A stretch of DNA of 64,000 nucleotides, from assembly GCA_018195615.1 (NCBI GenBank), contig JAGTPG010000002.1, positions 3,290,501 to 3,354,500 on the forward strand, read 5' to 3'. The DNA comes from Streptomyces tuirus. Lineage in GTDB: Bacteria > Actinomycetota > Actinomycetes > Streptomycetales > Streptomycetaceae. Every line of letters begins with the position of its first letter. The stretch's first letter is position 1. The notes below the pieces were generated by a model, which worked only from the letters and a program-made list of their open reading frames with translations, made no database searches and was not told the origin of the DNA. The position numbers were made by a program, and so were the translations under genes. Below, piece after piece: positions 9,540 to 20,080 of this stretch.

Positions 9540-9734
9540 TCAGAAGCTGATGGAGTTGATGGTGTCCGCTATCGAGTCGAGGAACCGGTTGATGGAGGGG
9601 GCCATGCCGGTCGAGGCGAGGAAGAAGCCGAAGAGGATCGCCACGATCGCGGGACCGGCCTTGATGGAGCCGCCTCTCAGCAACACCACAAGGATGATCG
9701 CCAACAGCAGCACCACTGACAGTGAAATGGCCAC
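9540..9734 (-). CDS. Small conserved-looking membrane protein (64 aa)
   Basis: I do not recognise a named family. The 64 residues form two hydrophobic segments (about 4-20 and 26-44) that flank a short GGSIKAGP turn, followed by an amphipathic tail NRFLDSIADTINSISF. The gene is read on the minus strand with ATG 9732-9734, and a 60-base extension to alternative starts is not needed. It stands alone between the kinase and the acyltransferase. Its composition and the bias toward G or C at third positions support real coding. Confidence 0.65.
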   Translation of the reverse strand: MAISLSVVLLLAIILVVLLRGGSIKAGPAIVAILFGFFLASTGMAPSINRFLDSIADTINSISF

Positions 9735-10339
9735 AACTGATCACACACCCTCGGTCGGTCCGCTCTCCCGGCCCGGGGACGCGCCAGCGCACCCCCGCCA
9801 GAACCATCGTGCCACCAACCCGGCCCCGCTATGCGGCCGGTGACGCATCGACCACCTCACTTCTGTCCGGAACGGCCCGCGTCACCTGCGGACCGGGGCC
9901 CGGCTGCAGGGGTCCAACGGCAAAGACTCGCACGGCCATTCGGTGCGCCACCCGCAGAGGGAATTCCTCCCGGTCGTTTCCGTATCCACACAACGCGTTC
10001 GCAGCTAATTCGAATTGCTGTCACAGGCCTGCGGAGGCGGACATTCCACCAGAGTCGCCTGCTGGTCTTATGCACCACTTAGTCCGGAAGTATGCTGACA
10101 AGCAGAGCCTAAGTGGTCGCCACTATCGGCCATCGGGTGATGTGTTGGCCATCACGCCGACTGTGACGTCAACTTCCCGTTATCCGGGGTACCCACAGCG
10201 AATAGCCAGCATTAACGTCCGGCGTTTTACGAATTGCCGCAGGGAACGCTAGGGTGCCTCAGATGTTCCACGCCGCCTCGTCCCCCGCATGCGCGGCGAG
10301 GTCCCGGATCGTCTCCCCGAGCTCCTGGTGGGAGGGTCT
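9735..10339. other. 605-base gap with divergent control regions
   Basis: No gene is supported here. The middle part (about 9980-10240) is clearly lower in GC than its surroundings, with AT-rich tracts such as ttcgcagctaattcgaattgc. That is typical of promoter DNA between divergent genes. One candidate promoter near 10226 is listed separately. Confidence 0.5.
10226..10255 (+). promoter_or_regulatory. Candidate promoter of the acyltransferase gene
   Basis: TTTACG and TAGGGT are spaced by 18 bases, roughly matching -35 and -10 boxes. They are placed about 85 bases upstream of the chosen GTG start at 10340. The match is weak in the first box. Confidence 0.3.
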
Positions 10340-11536
10340 GTGACGAACTCGCTGCGACCGAACGGCGACCGCAGGGCGCCACTTCCCCCGGACCGGTCAC
10401 CGGCCGACGGAGTGCCGAGCCCGCGCTCGCCGCAGAGCCCTCAGCCGCAGAGCACTCAGAAGAAGCAGAACGGCAAGCAGCGCGACGCGTTCTTCGACAA
10501 CGCCAAGTACCTGGCGATCGCGCTGGTGGCCATGGGCCACGCCTGGGAGCCCCTCAAGGGCGACAGCCGGGTGCTCGAGGCCGCGTACCAGGTCGTCTAC
10601 GCGTTCCACATGCCGGCGTTCATCATCATCTCCGGCTACTTCTCGCGCAGTTTCGACATGCGGCCCGACCGGCTGAAGCGCCTGATCACGGGCGTCGCCG
10701 TGCCGTACATCATCTTCGAGACGGCCTACCCGCTCTTCAAGCGCTGGATCGACGACGACCCGGGGCAGGACATCAGCCTCCTCGACCCCTGGTACCTGAC
10801 CTGGTTCCTGGTCGCGCTGTTCATCTGGCGGATGACCACCCCCATCTGGAAGATGGCGCGCTGGCCGCTGCCGCTCGCGCTCGGCATCGCCATGCTGGCG
10901 TCCGTCAGCCCGGAGATCGGGGACGACCTGGACCTCCAGCGCGTCCTGCAGTTCCTGCCGTTCTTCGTGCTGGGCCTGTCGATGAAGCCCGAGCACTTCC
11001 ACATGGTGCGCCGCCGCTCGGTACGGATCGCCTCCGTGCCCGTGTTCGCGGCCGCGCTGGCCTTCAGCTGGTGGGCGGCGCCGCGCATGAACACCGCGTG
11101 GTTCTACCACCGGGACGCCGCGCAGGAGCTGGGCGCGCCGTGGTGGACAGGCCCGGTCATGGTGCTCGCCATGTTCGGCTGCTCCCTGGTGCTGACCGCC
11201 TGCTTCTTCGCCTGGGTGCCGCGCCGCCACATGTGGTTCACCGCGCTCGGCGCCGGCACGCTCTACGGCTATCTGCTGCACGGCTTCCTGGTGAAGGCCG
11301 GCGACTACCAGGGCTGGTTCGAGGCGGCCTGGCTGCACAAGCCGGCCGGTGAGATCCTCGTGACCCTCCTCGCGGCCGCCGTCGTGACCGTGCTGTGCAC
11401 CAAGCCGGTTCAGCGGGTCTTCCGGTTCGCGATGGAGCCGAAGATGGAGTGGGCCTTCAAGCGGGACGCGGCCGAACTCGCCCGCGAGCGCCAGAGCGCC
11501 GAGCGGCGCGAGCGCGAGAAGGCAGCCGTGGGCTGA
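10340..11536 (+). CDS. Membrane acyltransferase, acyltransferase-3 / fucose-4-O-acetylase-like family
   Basis: This family O-acylates extracellular sugars or lipids using acyl donors at the membrane. The 398 residues begin with about 40 disordered Pro/Gln-rich residues and continue with the family core: DNAKYLAIALVAMGHAW (catalytic-type His in the first helix), FHMPAFIIISGYFSR, and about ten transmembrane helices. It ends with a charged, coiled-coil-like Arg/Glu-rich tail. I chose GTG 10340 because GGGAGG lies just upstream; an ATG-type start at 10289 is also open. It stands alone, converging on the type VII locus with a strong terminator between. The substrate cannot be told from sequence. 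Confidence 0.8.
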   Translation: MTNSLRPNGDRRAPLPPDRSPADGVPSPRSPQSPQPQSTQKKQNGKQRDAFFDNAKYLAIALVAMGHAWEPLKGDSRVLEAAYQVVYAFHMPAFIIISGYFSRSFDMRPDRLKRLITGVAVPYIIFETAYPLFKRWIDDDPGQDISLLDPWYLTWFLVALFIWRMTTPIWKMARWPLPLALGIAMLASVSPEIGDDLDLQRVLQFLPFFVLGLSMKPEHFHMVRRRSVRIASVPVFAAALAFSWWAAPRMNTAWFYHRDAAQELGAPWWTGPVMVLAMFGCSLVLTACFFAWVPRRHMWFTALGAGTLYGYLLHGFLVKAGDYQGWFEAAWLHKPAGEILVTLLAAAVVTVLCTKPVQRVFRFAMEPKMEWAFKRDAAELARERQSAERREREKAAVG

Positions 11537-11580
11537 CCGCCGCAGCCGTGGGCCGACCCGCCCGTGGACGCACGCCCAAA

Positions 11581-11609
11581 GGGCCCGCACTCGTCGTGAG
11601 TGCGGGCCC
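11581..11609. terminator. Bidirectional terminator between acyltransferase and DUF6177-like genes
   Basis: A 12-bp perfect stem (gggcccgcactc and complement) with a five-base loop lies between two converging stop codons. Confidence 0.85.
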
Positions 11610-11631
11610 TCCGGCTGTCCTGAGGCGGCGG

Positions 11632-13053
11632 CTAGTCGCCCTTCAGGTGCCTCATCAGGCGCTCGAAGTCCTGCCATCCCGACAGGTCCGACGGGTCGCC
11701 CGGGAACGCGTAGTACAGCGCCGGACGGGTCTTCGGCCCCAGTTCCCGCGGAGCCTGAGGGAGCGGCGTGCGGCGAGCCCGGTCGCCCGGCATCTCGCGG
11801 ACCTCCTCGGCGCCCAGCACGAACGCGTAGGGCACACCGGGGCCTTCGAAGCGGGCCGGGACGGACAGGTCGCGGCGGGCCCGGCGGATCTGGACCAGCA
11901 TGGACTGCAGGTCGTGCCGGGTGGCGAGGCTCTCAGCGGCGGCGACCACGGCGTCCGCCGGGATCTGCTCGCCCGGCCCGTAGCCGAAGGCCAGCGTCAC
12001 GTCCTCCTCCACGCCGCCCTTCGTCCGGGTGATGCGCACCGTCGCGAGGCCCGGACGCTCCGGCGTGCCGACGACCACCAGCCAGGTCGGCTCGGGCGCC
12101 CGCTCGTGGGCCACGTCGGTCAACTGCCGCAGCGACCAGGGGAGGTTGGCGGGCTCCTCGGTGCCCCAGCCGGCCGGTGGCTCACCGGTGACCTCCCGCC
12201 AGACGGCTTCCACGGCACCGCCGAGGACGAGCCGGTCGTCAGCTGGGTGAACCGTGCGGAAGGAGATCGCCAGTTGGCGTTCGCCGGTGTCCTGGATGCC
12301 CTCCCGGAAGGAAGCGGCGACGGATGTGCGCGGGTCCTCCGGGGTCGCCTCCACAGACTCGACCGTCGCGAACAGGCCGTTGCTCCACTGCAGGACCGCA
12401 CCGGTCAGACCGTCGTAGTAGCCGTCCCGGTCGTCCTGCACCACCCAGCGGGAGGGCCAGCCGGGCAGGCTGTTGCGTACCGCCGGGGAGAGGCGGGTCC
12501 CGGCCGGGGTGACGATCTGCAGGCCCAGGCCGGCGTTCCCGGCGGCGCGGAAGGCGTCCGACAGCCAGGCCGTCATCGCGACGACGGGACGGTCCTGGAT
12601 GATGACGGCGACCTTGTCGGTGAGCACGTCCACGGCCGGCTGGGCGGCGGCCGGTGCCGGCGCCACCGTCATCCCGTCCGTCTTCACCACGGCCATCGAC
12701 CACGCGGCCTGCGGCGGCCAGGCCGTCCCGCCGACCAGCGTGGCGATCCGGGCGGCGAACGTCCCGGCGAGTTCCTCGGCCTCCTGGACGCCGGTGGTGG
12801 CCCGGGCCTCGGTCCACCAGTACGGCACCTCGGGCTCCTGGGCGCCGAGCAGCCGCTCGGCCTCTCCCCTGACCTGCACGAGCAGCGGCGCTTCGACGGA
12901 GACGAGCGGGCGGCCCTGCTGGTCGCAGAGCTGCACCACGGCTCCCTCGCCCTCTGCACCCACCAGCAGGTCCGGGCCGCCGGAGAGCAGGCCCGCGAGC
13001 ACGGTCAGCGGGTCGGGCATCTTCTTGGTGAGGGCGATGACATCCTTCGTCAC
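11632..13053 (-). CDS. DUF6177-like protein at the end of the type VII secretion operon
   Basis: The function is unknown. The protein has 473 residues, is soluble, and has no signal peptide or membrane helix. It resembles the DUF6177 proteins found beside Streptomyces ESX genes, judging from the N-terminus VTKDVIALTKKMPDP and the PYWWTEARATTGV region; I could not run a profile search. The start GTG 13051-13053 lies four bases past the eccC stop, with a GAGG site overlapping it, so the two are translationally linked. As the last gene of the operon it may be an accessory or chaperone-like factor for the secretion machine; that is inference. The frame is intact. Confidence 0.65.
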   Translation of the reverse strand: MTKDVIALTKKMPDPLTVLAGLLSGGPDLLVGAEGEGAVVQLCDQQGRPLVSVEAPLLVQVRGEAERLLGAQEPEVPYWWTEARATTGVQEAEELAGTFAARIATLVGGTAWPPQAAWSMAVVKTDGMTVAPAPAAAQPAVDVLTDKVAVIIQDRPVVAMTAWLSDAFRAAGNAGLGLQIVTPAGTRLSPAVRNSLPGWPSRWVVQDDRDGYYDGLTGAVLQWSNGLFATVESVEATPEDPRTSVAASFREGIQDTGERQLAISFRTVHPADDRLVLGGAVEAVWREVTGEPPAGWGTEEPANLPWSLRQLTDVAHERAPEPTWLVVVGTPERPGLATVRITRTKGGVEEDVTLAFGYGPGEQIPADAVVAAAESLATRHDLQSMLVQIRRARRDLSVPARFEGPGVPYAFVLGAEEVREMPGDRARRTPLPQAPRELGPKTRPALYYAFPGDPSDLSGWQDFERLMRHLKGD

Positions 13054-13057
13054 GCGT

Positions 13058-16000
13058 TTACCTCGTCCCCTCGTAGGCGGTCTGGATGAGCCGGCTCGGT
13101 TCGCCCCTGCGGACCAGCACGCCGCGGCCGGGCGGCTGCGGGCCGGCGTACACACCGGGGAAGAGCTGTCCCTCGCTGCGGTCGCCGGACATCACCAGCG
13201 CCGAGGCGCCGGACTCGCGCAGGCTCTGCAGCAGCGGCTCGTACAGGCCCCGGGAGGCGCCCGCGACGCGGCGGGTGAGGACGAAGTGCAGTCCGATGTC
13301 GACGGCCGACGGGATGTACGGCACGAAGGGCGCGAGCGGCTGCTGCCCGGCTGTGGTGAGGACGTCGTAGTCGTCGACGAGGATCACGATCCGCGGGCCG
13401 GAGAAGCTGCCCGGCTCCAGATCGGCGCCGTCGGCGGTCTCGTCGGGCAGCCGCTTCTCCAGCTCGGAGGCGATACCGGCGGCCAGGCCGGCGCACAGCT
13501 TGGTGTTGTAGGCGTAGCCGCCCCGGTACTCCTCCGGGATGACGCCGCGCAGGCCGCGGCGCGGGTCGAAGACGCCGAAGACGAGCTCCTTGTCGCCGTG
13601 GCGCTCGATCAGGCTCCGGGCGATCACCTTGAGCAGGTTGGTCTTGCCGCACTCGCTGTCGCCCATGATCAGCAGATGCTGGTCGTGCTGGAACAGGTCG
13701 AGCAGGACGGGGGCCAGCTGGGTCTGGTCCAGGCCGACCGGGATGCGGTGCGGTTCGCCGGCCGGGCCGGGCAGCTGGTGCGCCTCCAGCACGTGCGGCA
13801 GCACGCGCACCGGCTGGGCGACCTCGCCGGTCCAGGTGGCGCGGATCTGCCGGGCGGTGGTCTCCAGGACCGCGCCGAGGTCGGCGGTGTCGGCGATGCC
13901 GTCGGTGCGGGGCAGGGCGACCTGGGCGAAGAGCTTGCCGTCGGTGAGGACGCGGCCCTTCTCCTCGGGCGACAGGGTCTCGCCGAGCTTGCGGTCGATG
14001 CTGGACTCGCTCGGGTCGTTCAGGCGCAGTTCGACGCGGGTGCCGAACTGGGACTGGGTGGCGATGCGCACGTCGTTCCAGCGCAGCATGCCGGCGACGA
14101 CGTGGATGCCGTAGCCGCTGCCCCGCTTGAGGATGTCGACGACCGGGTCGTCCAGTTCCTCGAAGTCGTCGCGCAGCGCGCCGAAGCCGTCGACGAGCAG
14201 CACGATCTCGGTGCTGGCCAGCTCGGGCACCCGGCCCGCGGCCCGCAGGGTGCGCAGCTGCTCCAGCGAGTCGATGCCGTGCACCCGGAACAGTTCCTCG
14301 CGCTGGTCGAGCATGGCGCGCACCGAGTCGATGGTGCGGGCCGCGCGCTCCCGGTCGGCCCGGCCGGCGATGCCGCCGACGTGCGGCAGCCCCGACAGGG
14401 CCTGCAGGCCGCCGCCGACCAGGTCGAGGCCGTAGATGCCGACCTCCTGCGGGGTGTGGGTCAGCGCCAGCGAGAGGGCGAGGGTGCGCAGCAGGGTGGT
14501 CTTGCCGGACTGGGGGCCGCCGATGATCGCGGCGTGGCCGCCGGCGAGTGTCAGGTCCAGGTACCACTGGCCCTGCCACTGCTTCGTCGGGTCGTCGAGC
14601 GTGCCGAGCGGCACCTGGAGCGGGCCGCGGCGCCCCGCGAGCTGCATGCCGCGCGGACCCACCTGCACCGGTCCGGCGACCTTGTCGAGCGGGACCGCGG
14701 CGGGCAGCGGGGGCAGCCAGATCTGACGCACCGCATGGGTGCCGGAGCGCTCCAACTGGTCGATGATCACGCCCATCTCGGTGGGGCCGGTCTCGCGGCG
14801 CCGCATCTGCGGCTCCTCGGACGTCTCTGAGTCCCCCTGGCCGAGGGTGTTGTAGGCCTGGTACTCCAGGGCGAGCGGCCCGGTGTCCTCCGGCTCGTGC
14901 TGGACGGGGCCGCGGTAGGCGCCGGAGACGTAACTGGCCTTGAACCGCTCGTAGTGGCTGGTGTCGACCTTGAGGTAGCCGAAGCCGGGCAGCGGGGGCA
15001 GGTGGAAGGCGTCCGTGGTGTCCAGGACGGTGCGGGACTCGTCCGGTGAGAAGGTGCGCAGGCCGAGCCGGTACGACAGGTAGGTCTCCAGGCCCTTGAG
15101 CTTGCCGGCCTCGATGCGCTGGCTGGACAGCAGCAGGTGCACGCCGATGGAGCGGCCGATCCGGCCGATGGACAGGAACAGGTCGATGAAGTCCGGCTTG
15201 GCGGTGAGGAGTTCGCCGAACTCGTCGATCACCACGAACAGGTGCGGCAGCGGCTCCAGGTCGGGGCGCCGCTCGGCGCGCAGCGCGGCGTAGTGGCCGA
15301 TGTCGGCGACGTTGCCCGCGTCCTTGAGCACCTGCTGGCGGCGCTTGACCTCGCCGGCGAGGGACGCGTGGACGCGCTCGACCAGGCCGGCCTGGTTCTC
15401 CAGGTTGGTGATGACGCCGGCGACGTGCGGAAGCTGCGCGAACGGGGCGAAGGTGGCGCCGCCCTTGTAGTCGACGAGGACCATGGCCAGGTCCTCCGGC
15501 GGGTGCGTGGCGACCAAGGCGAGGACGAGGGTGCGCAGCAGCTCCGACTTGCCGGAGCCGGTGGCGCCGACGCACAGGCCGTGCGGGCCCATGCCCAGTT
15601 CGGAGGACTCCTTCAGGTCGAGGAGGACGGGCTCCTTGGCGTCGCTGACGCCGATCGGCACGCGCAGGAAGGCGCGTTCGCCGCGCGGCGCCCACAGCCG
15701 GTGGAGGTCGAGTTCGGCCACGTCGTCGATGCCGAGCAGCTGGGCGAAGTCGACCGGGCCGGTGAGCGGGGCGTCGACCATCGACTCCGCGGACAGCCGC
15801 AGCGGGGCGAGCATCCGGGCGAGGCCCTCGGCGAAGGGGACGCCGATCTCGTCGACGGTGCCGTGGGCGCTGACCGGCTCCTTCTCGCGCAGGTCCTCGA
15901 TGACGACGCGTTCACCGTCGACGGTGATGCGCACGCCCACGCTGCCGGGCTCCTGCACGCGCTGGTCGAGCAGGTGCAGCACGGTGACGCTCATGTCCCG

Positions 16001-17031
16001 CAGGCCCACGGCGTCGTCGGGGCGCGGCAGGTCCACCGCGTCGTCACCGTGCGCGTCGGCGACGACGAGCAGCCGGGACGTCATGGCGAGGGCGTCCTTG
16101 CCGGACAGGCCGCGGCGGACCTCGGCCGCGTAGGAGGCGCGGCGGCGCAGCTCGGCGCCCATCTGCCGGGCCAGCTGGGGCAGGGAGGGCGCGATCCGGC
16201 GGGCGGCGACGGGGCCGTCGAACTGCTCCGTGTCGAGCAGGTGCGGCAGCCACTTGGCCCACTCCCAGTCGGCGATCCGGTCGCCGGGCGCGGCCAGCGC
16301 CATGGCCACGTCGTCGGGGGCGTGGGTGGCGGCGGTCTGCGCGATCAGCGCGCGGGCGACCCGGAGGGTGTCCTCGCGCCGGCCGACGACGGTGATGTTG
16401 CCGACCCGGTCGAGCGGGACGGTGAGCGGGAGTTCGGTGCCGTTGGCGAAGCGGGCGACCAGGGCGGAGGCCTCGTTCAGCATGAACTCGTCGGGCGGGG
16501 TGAGCACGGAGGACCCCGGCGGGGCCACCTTCAGGTCGCGCACCGGCATCTCGCCGGTGCCGACCCGGACCCGCAGGAAGTCGGCGTCGAGCCGGCGCCG
16601 CTCCCACAGCCGGGCGGGGTCGCGCACCACGTCGTACAGCGCGTCCGGCGGCGGGTTGAGCACCTGGGTGCTCTCGCGTCGCTCCCGCTCCTCCTTCGAC
16701 AGCTCCTCCCGGAGGTCCTCCAGGTAGGAGAGGTAGGCCTCGCGCTGGGTGCGGCGGGTGCGCTGGGCCTTGCCGCGCTGGGTGAAGAGCATGACGAGCG
16801 AGCCGATGACGGTGACGACGAGGATGATCGCGCCCAGCCCCGCGAACTGGCTGTTGCGCACGACCGTCATCATCACGACGGAGGACATCACGCCCGCGAC
16901 GGGCAGCAGCGAGGTCGCGATCGAGCCCGTCTTGCCGTCGGGCAGGTTGGGCGGCGCCTCGATGGTGCGCGGTTCGGGGGCGGCCGGGGCCGGGTGGTCC
17001 GGGCCGGTCGGTGGATCAGTCGGGTGCTCAT
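13058..17031 (-). CDS. eccC: Type VII secretion ATPase EccC (fused EccCa-EccCb), N-terminus frameshifted as sequenced
   Basis: EccC is the FtsK/SpoIIIE-type motor of ESX secretion in the inner membrane. The restored length is 1324 residues, with two transmembrane helices near 37-80 and three ATPase domains. Walker A motifs are GATGSGKSE near 487, GGPQSGKTT near 837 and GDSECGKTN near 1123. Domain 1 has a full Walker B (LFVVIDEFGE). Domains 2 and 3 have IVLLVDGFG and IVILVDDYD, so the catalytic Glu is replaced, as is usual in linked EccC domains. The frame visible from MMSSVV lacks the first helix. The ATG at 17029-17031 plus one G in the run 16976-16980 supplies it (MSTRLIHRPARTTRP then EPRTIEAPP). 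It follows the EspI-like gene. Confidence 0.92.
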
Positions 17032-17081
17032 CGTCGTTGACCTGTCCTCAGGGTCCTGGGTCCCTTCGTGTGCGGGAGGGT

Positions 17082-18568
17082 TCAGCGGCGCTGGTGGGAG
17101 AGCTGGAAGGCCTCCGCGGCCAGGCGGGCCGCGGCCTCCCTGGTGTCCCGCGCCAGCAGCTCGGTGCGGATGGTGCCGCCGGCCGCCAGGTGCCGGTCGT
17201 AGGGCAGGATCCGCACGCTCGCCCCGTCGCCTTCAGTTGCTCGGCCGCCTTCTCCAGGTCGATGCCGGTGTGCGGCACGGTCTCGGTGAGCACGACGACG
17301 GTGGAGGTGGTGATGTCCCGGGGCAGGGCGCGCATCCACTCCAGGACCGCGTGCGTGCTGGCGATGCCCTCCAGCGTCGCGGGGACCGTGAGGATCCGGG
17401 CCTGGGCGGCGGACAGGGCGGTGCGGGCGACCTCGGCGGGCAGCGTCTCGCAGTCGGCGACGGTCACACCGAAGTAGCGGCGCATCGCCACCATGATCCG
17501 CTCGTAGCCCTTGGTGTCGAGCATGGCCCCGACCTGCCCCTGACTGCCGGGCAGCAGCCAGGCGTTCTCGGGCAGTTGGACCAGGTAGCCGGTGATGTCG
17601 AGGAGCGTCATCTGTGGTTCGACGACATCGGCGAGATCGCCGGTGGTCCAGCGCAGGCTCTCCGCGCCGAGCCGCAGCGGCAGCGAGCCGAGCGCCGGGT
17701 CGGCCTCGACGGCGAGCACCGGGTCCTGGCGGTAGTGGGCGTAGGTGGCGGTCAGCAGCGCGGCGACCGTCGTCTTGCCCGAGCCGCCGCGGATGGAGGT
17801 GACCGCGATCTGGCGGCCGGTGGTCACCGGCCGCTGCAGTATCTCGGCGGTCGCGGTGGTCTCGGCGACCTCACGGGCCGCCGAGGAGGAGACGGTACGG
17901 CGTACTGCCCGCAGGGCGCGCGCGGCGAACGGCTCCCCGCGCCGGGGCCCCTTGCCCGCGCCGACGAGCTTCTGGTCGACGACCGGGCGGCTGTCGGGCG
18001 TGGCGCGGGAGGCGCGGGCGCGTGGCGCGGGGGCCGGCTCGGCGTACTGCTGCGGCTGGGGCTGTTCCCGCTGGGCAGGCTGCTGCTCGGCTGCGTGCTG
18101 CTCGGCGTAGGCCTGCTGTTCGGCGTGGGCGTACTGCTCGGCGTAGGCCTGCTGCTGGGCGTAGGCGTGCTGCTGGGCGTGCTGGTGCTGCTGCTGTTCG
18201 GTGTACGCCTGCTGTTGCGCATGCTGTTGCTGCTCGGCGTAGGCCTGCTGCCGGGCGTAGGCCTGCTGCTCGGCGTAAGCCTGCTGGGCGTAGGCCGGGT
18301 CGGGGTACGGCTGTTGTCCCTGCGCGGGATAGGCCTGCTGCTCGGCGGGCGTGGGCTGCTGGTACTGCTGCGGGTAGCCGTAGGCCGGTGCCGGCCCCTG
18401 CCCCTGCCCGTGTCCCTGTCCCTGCTGCGGGAACGCCTGCTGAGCGGCTGACTGCTGAGCCGCCGCCTGCTGCCGGTCCCGCTGCTGGGACGTCTGCTGC
18501 GGCTGCTGGGGCGTGCCGCCCCTCAGGTCGCGCAGCACGTCGTTCTGCCAGTTGTCCCCGCTCGGCAT
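17082..18568 (-). CDS. EspI-like MinD/ParA-type ATPase with Gln/Ala-rich tail, frameshifted as sequenced
   Basis: This is a P-loop ATPase of the kind that sits in many actinobacterial ESX loci (EspI-like). The restored length is 495 residues. Residues 1-200 are very low complexity, rich in Gln, Ala and Tyr, with many AQQQAYAEQ-like units. The MinD/ParA domain starts near 250 with the deviant Walker A RGGSGKTTVAALL, followed by LAVEADPALGSLPLRLG and LLDITGY. As sequenced, the frame breaks after LKATG; one more C in the run 17222-17225 gives LKATGASVRILPYDRH and a normal end at 17082. The start is ATG 18566-18568. It lies between eccD and eccC and probably regulates or positions the secretion machine (inference). 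Confidence 0.8.
18080..18300 (-). repeat. Imperfect tandem repeat coding for AQQQAYAEQ-type units
   Basis: About ten degenerate copies of a 21-24 base unit (ctgctcggcgtaggcctgctg and variants) encode alternating Gln and Ala with Tyr. They form the flexible N-terminal tail of the MinD-like ATPase. Confidence 0.75.
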
Positions 18569-18645
18569 GTCGCCCTTCTCTCCTGCCGCACCCCGCCGGT
18601 CGTTCCGCGGGAGCGACAGCAGGTGGGCGTCTGGTCTTCGAAGTC

Positions 18646-20004
18646 TCAGAACTTGTTGAGCAGTTGCCCGTAGATGCCGAACACCCCGATGGCGAGCGGG
18701 AAGAGCCCGATGACGCCGAGGGACTCGATCAGGTCGGCGAACCTGCGCAGCCGCACCCGGACGTGGTCGGGCGGCTCGATGCCCAGGACCAGCAGCGGCA
18801 GCAGCGCCGCCGCGCCCAGCAGCACCAGCGCACCGGCGCCCCCGGCGTGGTCCAGCCACAGGACCGCGAGGCGTACGACGAGCAGCGCCGCCGCCGCGAA
18901 CAGTGCCACGACCTCGGCGACCAGGGGGAAGGCCCGCGCCCGTGACAGCAGGACGACGGCCACGAGCGAGGCGAGGCCCACCGTCCAGGCCGTCGGCTCC
19001 TTCGCGGTGGTCAGCATCCAGCCGCCGAGGGCGGCCGACGCCGCCGTGACGATGGTGGCGAGGGCGAGCCCGCGGTGGGTGGCGGCCAGGGCGTTGGCGA
19101 CCTGGTGGCGGCTCACGGACGTCCCCGTCGAGCGCTTGTCGTCCAGCGCGGTGAGCCCCGAGGCCATCAGCGCGAACCGGGGCAGCAGCCCGAGCAGGAC
19201 GATGGAGAACACGGCCATCACGGCGCCGATCCGGTCCGCCCGGTCCTGGAGGAGGGCGACGGCCTCCCACACCAGTGCGACGACGACGATCGCCCCGGCC
19301 CCGATCAGCCCGCCCTTGCCGAGCGGCGAACAGTAGGCCAGCAGCACCAGGGTGATCACCAGTGCGGCCGCGATAGCCGCCAGCCGGGCCGTTCCGCCCC
19401 AGCCGTAGGCGTCGGCGGCGGTCCACGCGGTCAGCAGGCCGAGCCCGCCCGAGCCGAGCAACAGCGCGGTGGCCAGCCCCTGGTTGCCCGCGCCGATCTT
19501 GGCGATGGCCGCACCGGCGATCAGGAACAGCACGGTGACGACCGCGAGCCCCGCGGTGACGGACTCCAGGGAGAACTCCTGCCGGGCCAGGACGGCCGCG
19601 GCCACGGAGAACACCACGGTGGCCACACCGGCGCTGACCCGGCGGGCGGCCGGGCGCCAGCGCCAGATCCGCAGGTCGAGGTCGTCCGCTACCTGGTCGG
19701 TGACGTCGTGCACGACCGGCGCCGGCGGCGCGGCATGGGCCCGCACGAGGCGGAGCACGGCGCCGTCGGGCACCTCGGCCGACGACAGCGTCGCGTCATG
19801 GGGCAGCGCCGAGCCGTCGGAGGTGATCAACTGCCGGGTGGTCGGCCGGGTGGCGGCCCGGTCGTCCAGCAACTGGAGTATGTCGGGGAGCAGTTGGCCG
19901 ATCGGCGTGTCCGACGGCAGTACCAGGTCGGCTCGTCGTCGCTCGCCGATCAGGGTGACCCGGCTCAGCTGGGTCCGAGACATCGTTGCTGCTGCGCTCA
20001 CCAC
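18646..20004 (-). CDS. eccD: Type VII secretion membrane channel component EccD
   Basis: EccD forms the bulk of the ESX inner-membrane pore. The 452 residues begin with a ubiquitin-like (YukD-type) domain of about 90 residues (LSRVTLIGERRRADLVLPSDTPIG at its start, cut here only as description). About eleven transmembrane helices from residue 125 to the end follow, and the last segment is FPLAIGVFGIYGQLLNKF. Length and topology match the family. The start chosen is GTG 20002-20004; an ATG at 19981-19983 is an alternative. It lies upstream of the EspI-like gene and downstream of a small single-pass protein. The frame is intact. Confidence 0.9.
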   Translation of the reverse strand: MVSAAATMSRTQLSRVTLIGERRRADLVLPSDTPIGQLLPDILQLLDDRAATRPTTRQLITSDGSALPHDATLSSAEVPDGAVLRLVRAHAAPPAPVVHDVTDQVADDLDLRIWRWRPAARRVSAGVATVVFSVAAAVLARQEFSLESVTAGLAVVTVLFLIAGAAIAKIGAGNQGLATALLLGSGGLGLLTAWTAADAYGWGGTARLAAIAAALVITLVLLAYCSPLGKGGLIGAGAIVVVALVWEAVALLQDRADRIGAVMAVFSIVLLGLLPRFALMASGLTALDDKRSTGTSVSRHQVANALAATHRGLALATIVTAASAALGGWMLTTAKEPTAWTVGLASLVAVVLLSRARAFPLVAEVVALFAAAALLVVRLAVLWLDHAGGAGALVLLGAAALLPLLVLGIEPPDHVRVRLRRFADLIESLGVIGLFPLAIGVFGIYGQLLNKF

Positions 20005-20080
20005 TCACCGGAACCTATCATCGCGTTTTTTCCGCCACGGCCGCGCTCCGATCCGGTCGCGCCGGCCACGCACACCCCGT

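Noticed and set aside
12473..18451. Very long plus-strand open frames opposite eccC and the EspI-like gene (785 and 1104 codons)
   Set aside because: They are antisense to strongly conserved proteins. Their products are low-complexity Arg/Gly/Ala/Val chains typical of GC-rich shadow frames, with no domains.
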